DNA of 27,214 bases from an uncultured Ruminococcus sp. (GTDB lineage Bacteria; Bacillota; Clostridia; Oscillospirales; Ruminococcaceae). Both the position numbers and the translations under genes were made by a program. The DNA lies in the NCBI GenBank assembly GCA_937907215.1, contig CALESG010000139.1:1-27214 (forward strand), given 5' to 3'. A model generated the notes under the pieces. That model ran no database searches, was not told the DNA's origin, and saw only the letters and a program-made list of their open reading frames with translations. Shown piece by piece: positions 1-7,231 of the stretch (the first letter of the stretch is position 1; each line of letters starts with the position of its first letter).

Positions 1-145
1 AGCTCTCGACAAATTATCCTAAACCTTTCACTTTTATCACGTATTTTTCTCATTTCTTCTCTTTATATAGGTAACTTTTATTTGTAGAAAACATACAAAA
101 ATATGCTTTTTTGCAGGTGTGCTATAATAATTCACGGGAATATAA

Positions 146-175
146 TTGACAATCAGTGCTGTTTTGTGGTAAAAT
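146..175 (+). promoter_or_regulatory. Sigma-A type promoter for the PH-domain gene
   Basis: TTGACA (146-151) and TAAAAT (170-175) are separated by 18 bp. This is a perfect -35 box with a near-consensus -10 box, about 80 nt before the likely start codon. A further TATAAT lies at 123-128 but has no good -35 partner. Confidence 0.6.
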
Positions 176-253
176 ATATATTATATATATAGCCTCTTAT
201 TAGAGGTGCAGCAAGATTTTGTTTTAAATTATAATGAAGGGAGTGTTTATGCA

Positions 254-664
254 ATGTCTAAAAAGGACAAACATATTGATTATATCTGGAGTGATAAGAA
301 GAGGACTATTTTTGGTCTGCCTATTTCATTTACTAGATATTATCTGACAGAAAACAGGATTATAACCAGAACCGGTATTTTGAGTGTTCATGAAGATGAA
401 GTTGAGCTTTATCGTATAGTTGATAAAAGTTTAAGCAGAAGTATATGGCAGCGTATATTCGGATGTGGTACTGTAGTCTTATTCTGTAAGGATGCAGATA
501 CTCCCGAAAAGCACATTGTTTCCGTCAAATGTCCACGAGAGGTTTCCGACCTCATAGGTTCATATGTCAGCCAATATCGTGACCGCTATTCTATTAGAGG
601 CAGGGATATGATAGGTTCGGCAGGAGAAGCTGATGGAGATTGTGACCATGATGATCATGTATAA
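254..664 (+). CDS. Small bacterial PH-domain (bPH2/YdbS-like) protein
   Basis: This 136-residue protein looks like one bacterial pleckstrin-homology domain (residues about 18-112). The visible family pattern is a strand YYLTENRIITRTG, an acidic turn, then ELYRIVDKSLSRS and a short FGCGTVVLF strand. No signal peptide or membrane helix is seen, whereas many relatives carry two N-terminal helices, so it is probably cytosolic. The tail (residues 121-136) is rich in Asp and His (DGDCDHDDHV) and may bind metal, which is a guess. The frame is open back to a GTG at 206, but ATG 254 was chosen because AAGGGAG (237-243) lies 10 nt before it. The biological role of such domains is not established. Confidence 0.7.
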   Translation: MSKKDKHIDYIWSDKKRTIFGLPISFTRYYLTENRIITRTGILSVHEDEVELYRIVDKSLSRSIWQRIFGCGTVVLFCKDADTPEKHIVSVKCPREVSDLIGSYVSQYRDRYSIRGRDMIGSAGEADGDCDHDDHV

Positions 665-668
665 GTTT

Positions 669-690
669 AGGCTTTAGCCTGGTTTTATTT
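669..690 (+). terminator. Weak candidate terminator after the PH-domain gene
   Basis: AGGC (669-672) and GCCT (677-680) form a 4-bp stem with a TTTA loop, followed by the T-rich run GGTTTTATTTTTATTTA. The stem is short, so some read-through into the downstream methyltransferase gene is likely. Confidence 0.3.
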
Positions 691-711
691 TTATTTATGT
701 TTTTTATTAAG

Positions 712-732
712 AATCTGTAGCAAGTACAGATT
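712..732. repeat. Perfect 8-bp inverted repeat in the leader of the FkbM gene
   Basis: AATCTGTA (712-719), loop GCAAG, then TACAGATT (725-732). No T-run follows on either strand, so it is not a terminator. A second stem, GCAGCG (766-771) with CGCTGC (783-788), lies downstream. Together they suggest an operator or structured 5' leader before the start at 827. I match it to no known riboswitch. Confidence 0.4.
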
Positions 733-826
733 TACAGCTACACAGATCACATGGAGGTGTCAGAAGCAGCGAAGAATAAAAACGCTGCCCACGGATTCAT
801 ATAGATAGATAAAGGAGTTCCTAAAC

Positions 827-1897
827 ATGCTTTCATTTATTACGGAAAAACAAACTGTCTGGGATGTTCTCAAGGCAGAAACACGTCCGATTTTTATTTA
901 TGGCATGGGCGATGGTGCAGATAAAATTATGCGTGTCTTTAGAGAAAAAAGTATTCCTTTGGCAGGCATCTTCGCCAGCGATGATTTTGTAAGAGGCCAT
1001 TCTTTTGCAGGCTACAAGGTTCGGAAGCTTTCCGAAATTGAAGAACAGGTTGATGATTTTGTTATAGTACTTGCATTTGCGGCAGGTTATCAATCATTGG
1101 TGGATAAGCTGCTTGATATTGCAGAACGTCATACACTTCTTGTGCCGGACGTTCCTGTTGCAGGCAGCGGATTATTTACATATAAATACTGTATAGAACA
1201 CGCTGACGAAATCCAGCAGGTATATGATATGCTCGCAGATGATTTTTCAAAGAAAGTATATGCAAATATTATCAATTTCAAAATAAGCGGCAAGATACAT
1301 TATCTTATGGAAGTAACCACTCCAAAAGAAGATATATATCGTAATATTATAAAAGTTACACAGAACGAAACATATGTTGATCTAGGTGCGTATAACGGCG
1401 ATACTATTGAAGAGGTTTTGTCATTTACAAATGGCAAATATGTACGTATGTACGGCGTTGAACCGGATCGTAAGAATTTTAAAAAGCTGCGTAAATGCAC
1501 TGCTGATATGCCCTATGTGAGTATTTATAATGCTGTTGCATGGTGTACTGACACTGAAGTTCCTTTTTCTACAAAGGCAGGCAGACAGTCTGCTGTATCA
1601 GCGTTGGGACAGTCAATTGAGGCACGTTCGGTAGACAGCATACTTGATGGAAGACCGGCTACTATAATTAAAATGGATGTGGAAGGCTGTGAACGTGAAG
1701 CACTATGGGGTGCTGCTCAGACGATCGCCAAATATTCTCCACGTCTTATGGTATCGCTTTATCACCGCAATGAGGACATATTCTCTTTGCCGCTGCTTAT
1801 AAAGATACTTAATCCGAATTATGATATTTACATTCGTCATCAGCTGTATATACCGGCGTGGGAAACGAATCTTTATGCAGTACCTAAAAAGCGGTAA
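827..1897 (+). CDS. FkbM-family SAM-dependent methyltransferase with N-terminal Rossmann-like domain
   Basis: The 356-residue product has two parts. Residues 21-115 look like a nucleotide-binding module (FIYGMGDGADKIM, then an ILAGIFASDDF-like strand), of the kind found before sugar-modifying domains. Residues 165-350 are a FkbM-type methyltransferase: SAM motif YVDLGAYNGDT (183-193), acidic ribose contact VEPD (211-214), and the family signature IKMDVEGCEREAL (281-293). FkbM enzymes O-methylate hydroxyls on sugars or secondary metabolites; here the acceptor is unknown. No signal peptide is seen. AAAGGAG (811-817) sits 9 nt before the ATG. No glycosyltransferase or export gene is adjacent, so this is a lone gene ended by a strong terminator. 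The fold call is firm; the substrate is open. Confidence 0.85.
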   Translation: MLSFITEKQTVWDVLKAETRPIFIYGMGDGADKIMRVFREKSIPLAGIFASDDFVRGHSFAGYKVRKLSEIEEQVDDFVIVLAFAAGYQSLVDKLLDIAERHTLLVPDVPVAGSGLFTYKYCIEHADEIQQVYDMLADDFSKKVYANIINFKISGKIHYLMEVTTPKEDIYRNIIKVTQNETYVDLGAYNGDTIEEVLSFTNGKYVRMYGVEPDRKNFKKLRKCTADMPYVSIYNAVAWCTDTEVPFSTKAGRQSAVSALGQSIEARSVDSILDGRPATIIKMDVEGCEREALWGAAQTIAKYSPRLMVSLYHRNEDIFSLPLLIKILNPNYDIYIRHQLYIPAWETNLYAVPKKR

Positions 1898-1929
1898 AAT
1901 AATTTGCAATAAATTGAATATTTTTTCAT

Positions 1930-1970
1930 ACAAGTGAGATATTTTGCGTATCTCACTTGTTTTATTTATG
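1930..1970 (+). terminator. Strong intrinsic terminator after the FkbM gene
   Basis: ACAAGTGAGATA (1930-1941) pairs perfectly with TATCTCACTTGT (1949-1960) around a 7-nt loop, followed by TTTATTTATG. It lies only 44 nt before the sigma factor start at 2005, so the sigma gene needs a promoter inside that gap or must read through this hairpin. Confidence 0.85.
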
Positions 1971-2004
1971 AAGTACTTCAAGAAATGGAAAGGAAGTGAA
2001 TGCC

Positions 2005-2544
2005 ATGGATAAACAGGATTTTCAGGATAAGCTCAAACTTTACAAGGATATGGTATATAGAATAGCATTTACATATCTTAAAAATAAAGCCGATGCTGAA
2101 GATATTTCTCAGGATACATTTCTAAAGTTCTATCTTCATGAAGACTCATTTAAGGATTCAGAATCAGAAAAGGCATGGCTTATAAGAGTGACTCTAAATG
2201 CCTGCTGTAATTTAAAAAAATCTTTTTGGCAGGGCAGAAGAGAAGATATGCCTGAAAATTTGCCTTCAATGGAAGTGTTTACAACTGAAGAAAGTCGACT
2301 TTATCATGCGGTTTTTGAATTGCCTTACAAATATCGCATCGTGATCCTGCTGTATTATTATGAGGAATACTCAGTAAAAGAAATATCATCAATTATGAAT
2401 ATAAATCAATCTACAATCCAGACGCAGCTTGACCGTGGCAGAAAAAGACTTAAAAAACAACTTGAGAAGCAAGGAGGTTTCTATTATGGAAAAGAAGTTA
2501 TTTCAGACTACAATGTCACACATAAAAATGCCGAATTCCTGTGA
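2005..2544 (+). CDS. ECF-type (sigma-70 family) RNA polymerase sigma factor
   Basis: The 179-residue protein has the two-domain ECF layout. Sigma-2 is at about residues 5-75, with KLYKDMVYRIAFTYLKN, the DAEDISQDTFLKFY region and AWLIRVTLNACCNLKK. Sigma-4 is at about 98-150, with AVFELPYKYRIVILLYYYEEYS and a helix-turn-helix KEISSIMNINQSTIQTQLDRGRKRLKK. It should direct polymerase to a small alternative regulon. ATG 2005 is preferred over the in-frame GTG at 1996, because AAGGAAG (1990-1996) gives an 8-nt spacing to the ATG while the GTG sits in that site. The last 59 nt overlap the next gene, a common arrangement that couples sigma and anti-sigma synthesis. No clear promoter is seen between the terminator and the start. 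Confidence 0.9.
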   Translation: MDKQDFQDKLKLYKDMVYRIAFTYLKNKADAEDISQDTFLKFYLHEDSFKDSESEKAWLIRVTLNACCNLKKSFWQGRREDMPENLPSMEVFTTEESRLYHAVFELPYKYRIVILLYYYEEYSVKEISSIMNINQSTIQTQLDRGRKRLKKQLEKQGGFYYGKEVISDYNVTHKNAEFL

Positions 2545-3556
2545 GGAGGATATTTTAAGAAAAGCAGAAGCTATGTCATTTGATAATGAGAAGACTATCA
2601 ATATGAAATCACGCAGAAGATCTAAATGTTTTACAGCAATTATGGCTGCTTGTTTTAGCATTGTTATGGTGAGTACGATTACAGTATCTGCTTTTAATGG
2701 ATTTAATGGACACAATTGGCTTTTAGAGATATTTTCCGGAAAGGGTTTTACTTATGAATCAGAAAAGCTTGTTTTAGACCCTGAATATAAGGATAAGCTA
2801 TACAGCTTAACACAGGATTGCATGGGAGAAATTACTAATTTCAATTCATCGGGTTATAACAGCAGCAATATAAAGCCTATAGGTGCAATAAGTGATGGAA
2901 CAGCTTTATATTTTACATTGCAGTATACTCCGGAAAAGTCGCCAAATCAGATAGAATACATACTTCCCGGAGATGAACGCACTATTAAAAGCGGGAATAA
3001 GGAGCTTGACATAATCAATGTAAGCAGTTCTGAAGTCCTTCAGGATGACGGTTCATATTTTGTCTGGATAATGGCAACAACTAACGAACCAATTAAAACA
3101 AGCGATATGGCGGTGGATATGTCGCTGTATGAAGCAAGAAGAAAAGATAAGGGTAAGGACATGGATAAGATTGAACTTTATGAAAGTGATAAATGTTGTT
3201 TTTCATTTAATGTTGATATAGAGAAAAATGCAAAAGTAGTACGTTATTCTATAGATGAAACTATAAGCAAAGAGATAGATGTTCTGAAATTGAAAAAGTT
3301 ATTTTATGCAGACAAAGCAGAGCTTTCTGCCTTTTGCATGAGAATCTATGGCGAAACTGGTACAAATTGTTTGGATTTCAATACTATACCTGTCAAGGTA
3401 ATAACCGATGGTGGAGTGGAAATAGGCTGCATATTAGATGGCGGCATGACCTTCACCAAAAAAACAGATGTTCTATTTCGATATACAATGCCAGTTGATC
3501 CTGAAACTATCACTGCCATTAAATTTGGCGATCAAATAGTAAATCTTAAAGACTAA
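2486..3556 (+). CDS. Putative membrane-anchored anti-sigma factor
   Basis: The 356-residue protein has a short cytoplasmic segment (1-48), one transmembrane helix (about 49-69, FTAIMAACFSIVMVSTITVSAF) after a basic SRRRSK stop, and a large extracytoplasmic domain of about 285 residues with no recognised enzyme motif. The N-terminal part (MSHIKMPNSCEEDILRKAEAM) could form the sigma-binding helix. No zinc-binding HxxxCxxC anti-sigma motif is present. Assignment rests mainly on the 59-nt overlap with the sigma gene and the single-pass topology, resembling DUF4179-type regulators. ATG 2486 was chosen over upstream in-frame starts because AAGGAGG lies just before it. The external domain would be the sensor; the signal is unknown. 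Confidence 0.7.
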   Translation: MEKKLFQTTMSHIKMPNSCEEDILRKAEAMSFDNEKTINMKSRRRSKCFTAIMAACFSIVMVSTITVSAFNGFNGHNWLLEIFSGKGFTYESEKLVLDPEYKDKLYSLTQDCMGEITNFNSSGYNSSNIKPIGAISDGTALYFTLQYTPEKSPNQIEYILPGDERTIKSGNKELDIINVSSSEVLQDDGSYFVWIMATTNEPIKTSDMAVDMSLYEARRKDKGKDMDKIELYESDKCCFSFNVDIEKNAKVVRYSIDETISKEIDVLKLKKLFYADKAELSAFCMRIYGETGTNCLDFNTIPVKVITDGGVEIGCILDGGMTFTKKTDVLFRYTMPVDPETITAIKFGDQIVNLKD

Positions 3557-3611
3557 CTTCTCTTCTTATATCGTATTGCGATTTATATATAAATTGCCTA
3601 AATTAAATGAA

Positions 3612-3650
3612 AGCGGCGGCTGTGATATTACTCACAACCGCCGCTGTTCT
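3612..3650. terminator. Bidirectional terminator between convergent genes
   Basis: AGCGGCGG-C-TGTGA (3612-3625) pairs with TCACA-A-CCGCCGCT (3632-3645), with one C/A mismatch and a 6-nt loop. T-rich sequence follows on the + strand and AATTAAATGAA flanks it for the - strand. It would end both the sigma/anti-sigma unit and the GH74 unit. Confidence 0.8.
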
Positions 3651-3672
3651 ATTATATTCTCATCTTAAAAAA

Positions 3673-4122
3673 TCAACTTTTAGCAGCAAAATTTTGCTTC
3701 ATGATTCCATTTTTGAATATATTAAATACTGTCTGATAGAAAATGTGTGTGGTTTGACCCGGGCGAATCTCTATATCCGCAGTAACTCTCATGCAGTGCA
3801 TACCAAGATAAGGTGTGTACGCTGTTACAAGATATACTCCGACTGGCAGATCTAATGTCAATTTACTGCGACCAAACGGAAGTTCCTTTTGTTCTCCGTT
3901 TATTTTTATTACCCAATGATCAATGAGTATTTGTCCGAAGAAACGTTTTGCTGATATGCAAAGTTTACCGTTTGTTTTTATAGTGCGTGTAGATTGTTTG
4001 CGTGCCGAAGAGGAATATGGTGATTTGGGTGCATTGTTTGGAGTTTGAATTTTTTCAATATGTCTAGGTTCTTGTTTGGTTTGTTTGGCTTGATGTTTAC
4101 TCATATACTGATTTGGATCCAT
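3673..4122 (-). CDS. Small beta-rich protein of unknown function, co-transcribed with GH74
   Basis: I do not recognise this 149-residue protein with confidence. Residues 1-50 are polar and low in complexity (rich in Gln, Lys, Ser, Pro), probably disordered. Residues about 58-149 alternate strands and turns (LCISAKRFFGQILIDHWVIKING, KLTLDLPVGVYLVTAYTP, ADIEIRPGQTTHIFYQTVF), a pattern like PEGA or DUF2846-type beta-sandwiches. No signal peptide, lipobox or membrane helix is seen. ATG 4122 was chosen because AAGGAGA lies 8 nt upstream; the in-frame TTG at 4146 overlaps that site. It begins 34 nt after the GH74 stop with no terminator between, so the two probably share a transcript. Confidence 0.6.
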   Translation of the reverse strand: MDPNQYMSKHQAKQTKQEPRHIEKIQTPNNAPKSPYSSSARKQSTRTIKTNGKLCISAKRFFGQILIDHWVIKINGEQKELPFGRSKLTLDLPVGVYLVTAYTPYLGMHCMRVTADIEIRPGQTTHIFYQTVFNIFKNGIMKQNFAAKS

Positions 4123-4156
4123 ATCTACACATCTCCTTAATTTCAATTAGTATTTT

Positions 4157-6886
4157 TTAAAATACAGGCAGTGAATCAATTGCTTGTGAAATACGATTCA
4201 TAAGAGCAGTGGAATCTTGTGCATTGATCTCAGTATCAGCAGCATAGCAGTTTGCATTTTTTTCCTGCTGTTCATTCAATGTAGATACTCCTGCTATATA
4301 TTTGTTAAGGTAAACAATATCTATCATACTAATGGTCTTATCAAGATTCAAGTCACCGTAATATACATCGTCATCAATTTGACCGGATGTTGTTGTTTTT
4401 GTAGTTGTTTCTGTAGAATCAGAACTTGTTGCAGTAACAGAAGTAGTTGTATTAGTAGTAGTGGTAGTTGTATCACCGGTAGTAGTTGTTGTGCCGGTAG
4501 TTGTAGTTGTTTCAATAGGACCGGAACCATTGTTGAGTTCCATATAAACAATACCACAGCCAACTGTTGACATATAAACAGTGCCGAATGTATTCATATC
4601 ACCAACTAGGAAGTTGCCGTTGCCTGTACCGCCATAGAGGCTTTCAGTATTGATAGTAACCCATGTTTTGCCTGCGTCTGTAGAACGATATACGCCTTCT
4701 GTATCTTCTTCAGTTGGCTTACCATACATATAAAGTGTATTTATACCATCTTCCTTTTCAGGAGCACCATAGCCGATAGTCTTACAGTAGAATACGCTGT
4801 CAAGCTTCTCGATGTTTTTGCCGTAATCTGTAACATAGTATGCACCATTCCAACCTGCACCTACAACCATTTTACCCTCTTCGAGGTAACCGATTCTGTT
4901 TGCAGCATCGCACTGATCATATTTGCATACATCAGTAGTAGTAAATGTTGCACCGTAGTCATCACTTACCATAAATACATAATGTGCATCATCAAATGTA
5001 GGTTCTGACTTTGAAGTATCATAGAACCAATAATCATTATATTGAGCTGTATATCCGTAAACATATTTAGGATTATCGTCATCTACCTTGAAATAAAGTT
5101 CCTTAGTACCCTTAGTGCCGGAACAATCTGTCCAAGTTTCACCAAAGTCATCAGTATATGAGCCTTTGCCATTGCCTGTACGGAAAATTCTGTAAGTGCC
5201 GTCTTCCAGCTGAGTGATAGCAGCCTTACCAGAAGTTGCGTTTGAATTCATCTTGATCCATTCATTACCGCCATTCAGAGTATAGTAAGTTGTAGAATCA
5301 TTCTGTGACGCACGAACCATTACATCAGGATTAGAAGGGCAGTATGCTATAGCACTTGTGCTGCCCATATTTGGTGTATGCTGAATTGCATGAATCTTGT
5401 CTGTATGCTCAAAGCCATCATAGTCACCAATTGCAGAGAAAGGATTCTTTCCAGGAGCACTTATCATATCAAGTGCAACAACTTCTTCGATGCCATCCGG
5501 CTGGAAATAGAACTGTACACCAGTTGTGTCCCATGTGTTATCACAGGCAAAAACACCGTTACCGGAGGTCATAAGGATTTTGTCTGGATTTCTTGGATCT
5601 ATGCTGATGCCGCTTCCCCAGTGACAAGCTTTGCCATAGATCCAGTCATAGCCATTTGTATCTATAGGAAGTGAAACAAATTTCTTATAAGGATCTCCCT
5701 CACCATAGATAGTTTCGCCCTGACCAGGAGTAATATTTTCCCATGTTTCGCCGCCGTCAGTTGAACGGAAGAAATGGTCACCCCATGCTATGCTGGTATC
5801 GGTCCATTCTTCTTCATACCACTGATCTGCCCACATGCCGCAAGTTCTTGCCACCAATTTGTTTGGATCATTTTTATCAGCAGTGATCATACCAACAGCA
5901 TTATCTGTAACAGAAAGTTTCTGTACCTTGCCGCTTGCCAGATTGTACTTATAAGCACCGCCGGCACTACCGGAGAATGCAAGACCAGCAATATATGTGA
6001 AGAAAAGATTTCCATTATTGTCGCTTGTTATAGAAAGCGGATAATTAGCTGTAGGAAGATCTGCTGAAAGTTCAGTAAATTCATCGTTATCTACATCAGC
6101 AACATGGATATTTGTTGAACCTGTTACAGATGAGCCGACATAAACTTTGCCGTCCTCAACCAGAATAGTACCGATACCGTTTTGCTGATTGTATTCCTTT
6201 GATTCAGTACCTCTTACCATATGTTCGGTCCACATAGGATATTTAAGAGAATGGCTGAAAAGTCCGAGGTCGTCATATCCCTTTACAGGATTCCAGGTTT
6301 TACCGCCATCTGTTGACTTGATGAGAGCAGAATCACCGGCAGTAACATCTCCGCCTGCATAGATAGTATCAGTGTTGTCGGGGTCTATAGCTATAGGTTC
6401 GAAACATTCACGTCCATCACCGTTGCCGTGGATTTGAATGAGATCTGTTACATCACTTTGTGTGAAAGTTTGACCGCCGTCTGTTGTCTTAAAAATAACA
6501 GTTCTTGCACCCGAAAAGTAAGCACATCCGCAGAGGAAGTAAACGGTGTTGTCGTCATTAGGGTCAATAGCCATACCCTTTACGCTTAGTAAGCCTCTAT
6601 CTTCCTCGTTAATAAAATCGAAAAGCTGAACCCAGCGATTTTTAGTATAATCGTACTTGTATGCTCCTCCAACGTCTGTGCGAAGATACATTTCTTTTTG
6701 ACCTGTAACAATACCTGAAACGAAGCCGCCGCCGCCAATGCCCAGTGTGTCGATTGTCATGTTGTTTTCGATGCTTTCACTGGCGGCATCAGCAGTACTG
6801 TTTACTGATACTTGAGGTAAAGTCATAGATCCAAAAAAGACAGTTGCCGCAGTAAGAAATGCAGCTGTTTTTACTAATTTTTTCAT
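4157..6886 (-). CDS. Secreted GH74 xyloglucanase with C-terminal dockerin
   Basis: The 909-residue protein starts with a Sec signal peptide (MKKLVKTAAFLTAATVFFGS, cleavage near residues 33-36). It then has a GH74 double seven-bladed beta-propeller to about residue 785. The opening GIGGGGFVSGI and YLRTDVGGAY carry the first catalytic Asp (D71); SAIGDYDGFEH carries the second (D488). Several Asp-boxes (STDGGKTW, STDGGETW, STDAGKTW) are visible. GH74 enzymes cleave the beta-1,4-glucan backbone of xyloglucan. A Thr-rich linker (about 789-834) leads to a type I dockerin (about 844-905), which would dock the enzyme to a cohesin scaffold. Dockerin repeat 1 (DLNLDKTISMID) is canonical; repeat 2 (CYAADTEINAQD) has lost calcium ligands at positions 1 and 3. 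RBS AAGGGATG precedes the ATG. Confidence 0.93.
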   Translation of the reverse strand: MKKLVKTAAFLTAATVFFGSMTLPQVSVNSTADAASESIENNMTIDTLGIGGGGFVSGIVTGQKEMYLRTDVGGAYKYDYTKNRWVQLFDFINEEDRGLLSVKGMAIDPNDDNTVYFLCGCAYFSGARTVIFKTTDGGQTFTQSDVTDLIQIHGNGDGRECFEPIAIDPDNTDTIYAGGDVTAGDSALIKSTDGGKTWNPVKGYDDLGLFSHSLKYPMWTEHMVRGTESKEYNQQNGIGTILVEDGKVYVGSSVTGSTNIHVADVDNDEFTELSADLPTANYPLSITSDNNGNLFFTYIAGLAFSGSAGGAYKYNLASGKVQKLSVTDNAVGMITADKNDPNKLVARTCGMWADQWYEEEWTDTSIAWGDHFFRSTDGGETWENITPGQGETIYGEGDPYKKFVSLPIDTNGYDWIYGKACHWGSGISIDPRNPDKILMTSGNGVFACDNTWDTTGVQFYFQPDGIEEVVALDMISAPGKNPFSAIGDYDGFEHTDKIHAIQHTPNMGSTSAIAYCPSNPDVMVRASQNDSTTYYTLNGGNEWIKMNSNATSGKAAITQLEDGTYRIFRTGNGKGSYTDDFGETWTDCSGTKGTKELYFKVDDDNPKYVYGYTAQYNDYWFYDTSKSEPTFDDAHYVFMVSDDYGATFTTTDVCKYDQCDAANRIGYLEEGKMVVGAGWNGAYYVTDYGKNIEKLDSVFYCKTIGYGAPEKEDGINTLYMYGKPTEEDTEGVYRSTDAGKTWVTINTESLYGGTGNGNFLVGDMNTFGTVYMSTVGCGIVYMELNNGSGPIETTTTTGTTTTTGDTTTTTTNTTTSVTATSSDSTETTTKTTTSGQIDDDVYYGDLNLDKTISMIDIVYLNKYIAGVSTLNEQQEKNANCYAADTEINAQDSTALMNRISQAIDSLPVF

Positions 6887-6928
6887 TAGCTTTCATCCCT
6901 TCTTTAAATTTAAAATTTTTTATTTTTT

Positions 6929-6960
6929 AGAGAAAAAATATTCTCTGCATATATTATGCA
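6929..6960. promoter_or_regulatory. Operator-like inverted repeats at the GH74 transcription start
   Basis: A palindrome TGCATA-TAT-TATGCA (6946-6960) directly abuts the -10 box of the minus-strand promoter, covering the probable start of transcription. Next to it AGAGAA (6929-6934) pairs with TTCTCT (6941-6946), a 6-bp stem that would lie in the 5' UTR. Repressor operators often sit at this place, but no regulator gene is adjacent. Confidence 0.45.
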
Positions 6961-6988
6961 TTATAACATAAGGTGATTATTTTTGCAA
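6960..6988 (-). promoter_or_regulatory. Sigma-A type promoter for GH74
   Basis: Read on the minus strand, TTGCAA (6988-6983), a 17-bp spacer and a perfect TATAAT (6965-6960). It lies about 75 nt before the GH74 start. The rest of the 6887-7231 gap is AT-rich and holds the next gene's promoter. Confidence 0.75.
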
Positions 6989-7113
6989 GGACTTCATCAC
7001 TGTTTTTCAGTATATTTGTTTACTATGCACAATAGAAAATATATTTTTTGAGCGTTATCACTACAACACATAAATTGTTAAATAAATGTTTTGTTTTTGG
7101 TATTAAAATTCAA

Positions 7114-7142
7114 TGGACAACGGGTAAAATATATGATAATAT
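7114..7142 (+). promoter_or_regulatory. Extended -10 promoter for the VanY-type peptidase gene
   Basis: TGGACA (7114-7119), a 17-bp spacer, then TAATAT (7137-7142) preceded by an extended -10 TG at 7134-7135. It lies 90 nt before the ATG at 7232. Confidence 0.5.
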
Positions 7143-7231
7143 AATAAAATACCGAATTATACACAAATGAAAATGACAGATCTAATTTAAAGTTCTTTAG
7201 AGGAAATGATAATAGATGGAGGTTTTCTTTT

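Noticed and set aside
751..804. 17-codon frame (MEVSEAAKNKNAAHGFI) before the FkbM gene
   Set aside because: No SD before its ATG and no similarity to a known leader peptide; the bases are better explained by the hairpin at 766-788.
3607..3855. 82-codon + strand frame
   Set aside because: It starts in the terminator hairpin and then runs antisense through the small gene at 3673-4122; no SD.
4380..4520. Repetitive GTAGTTGTT-like stretch
   Set aside because: It is the codon-level repeat of the Thr-rich linker of the GH74 protein on the opposite strand, not a CRISPR or satellite.
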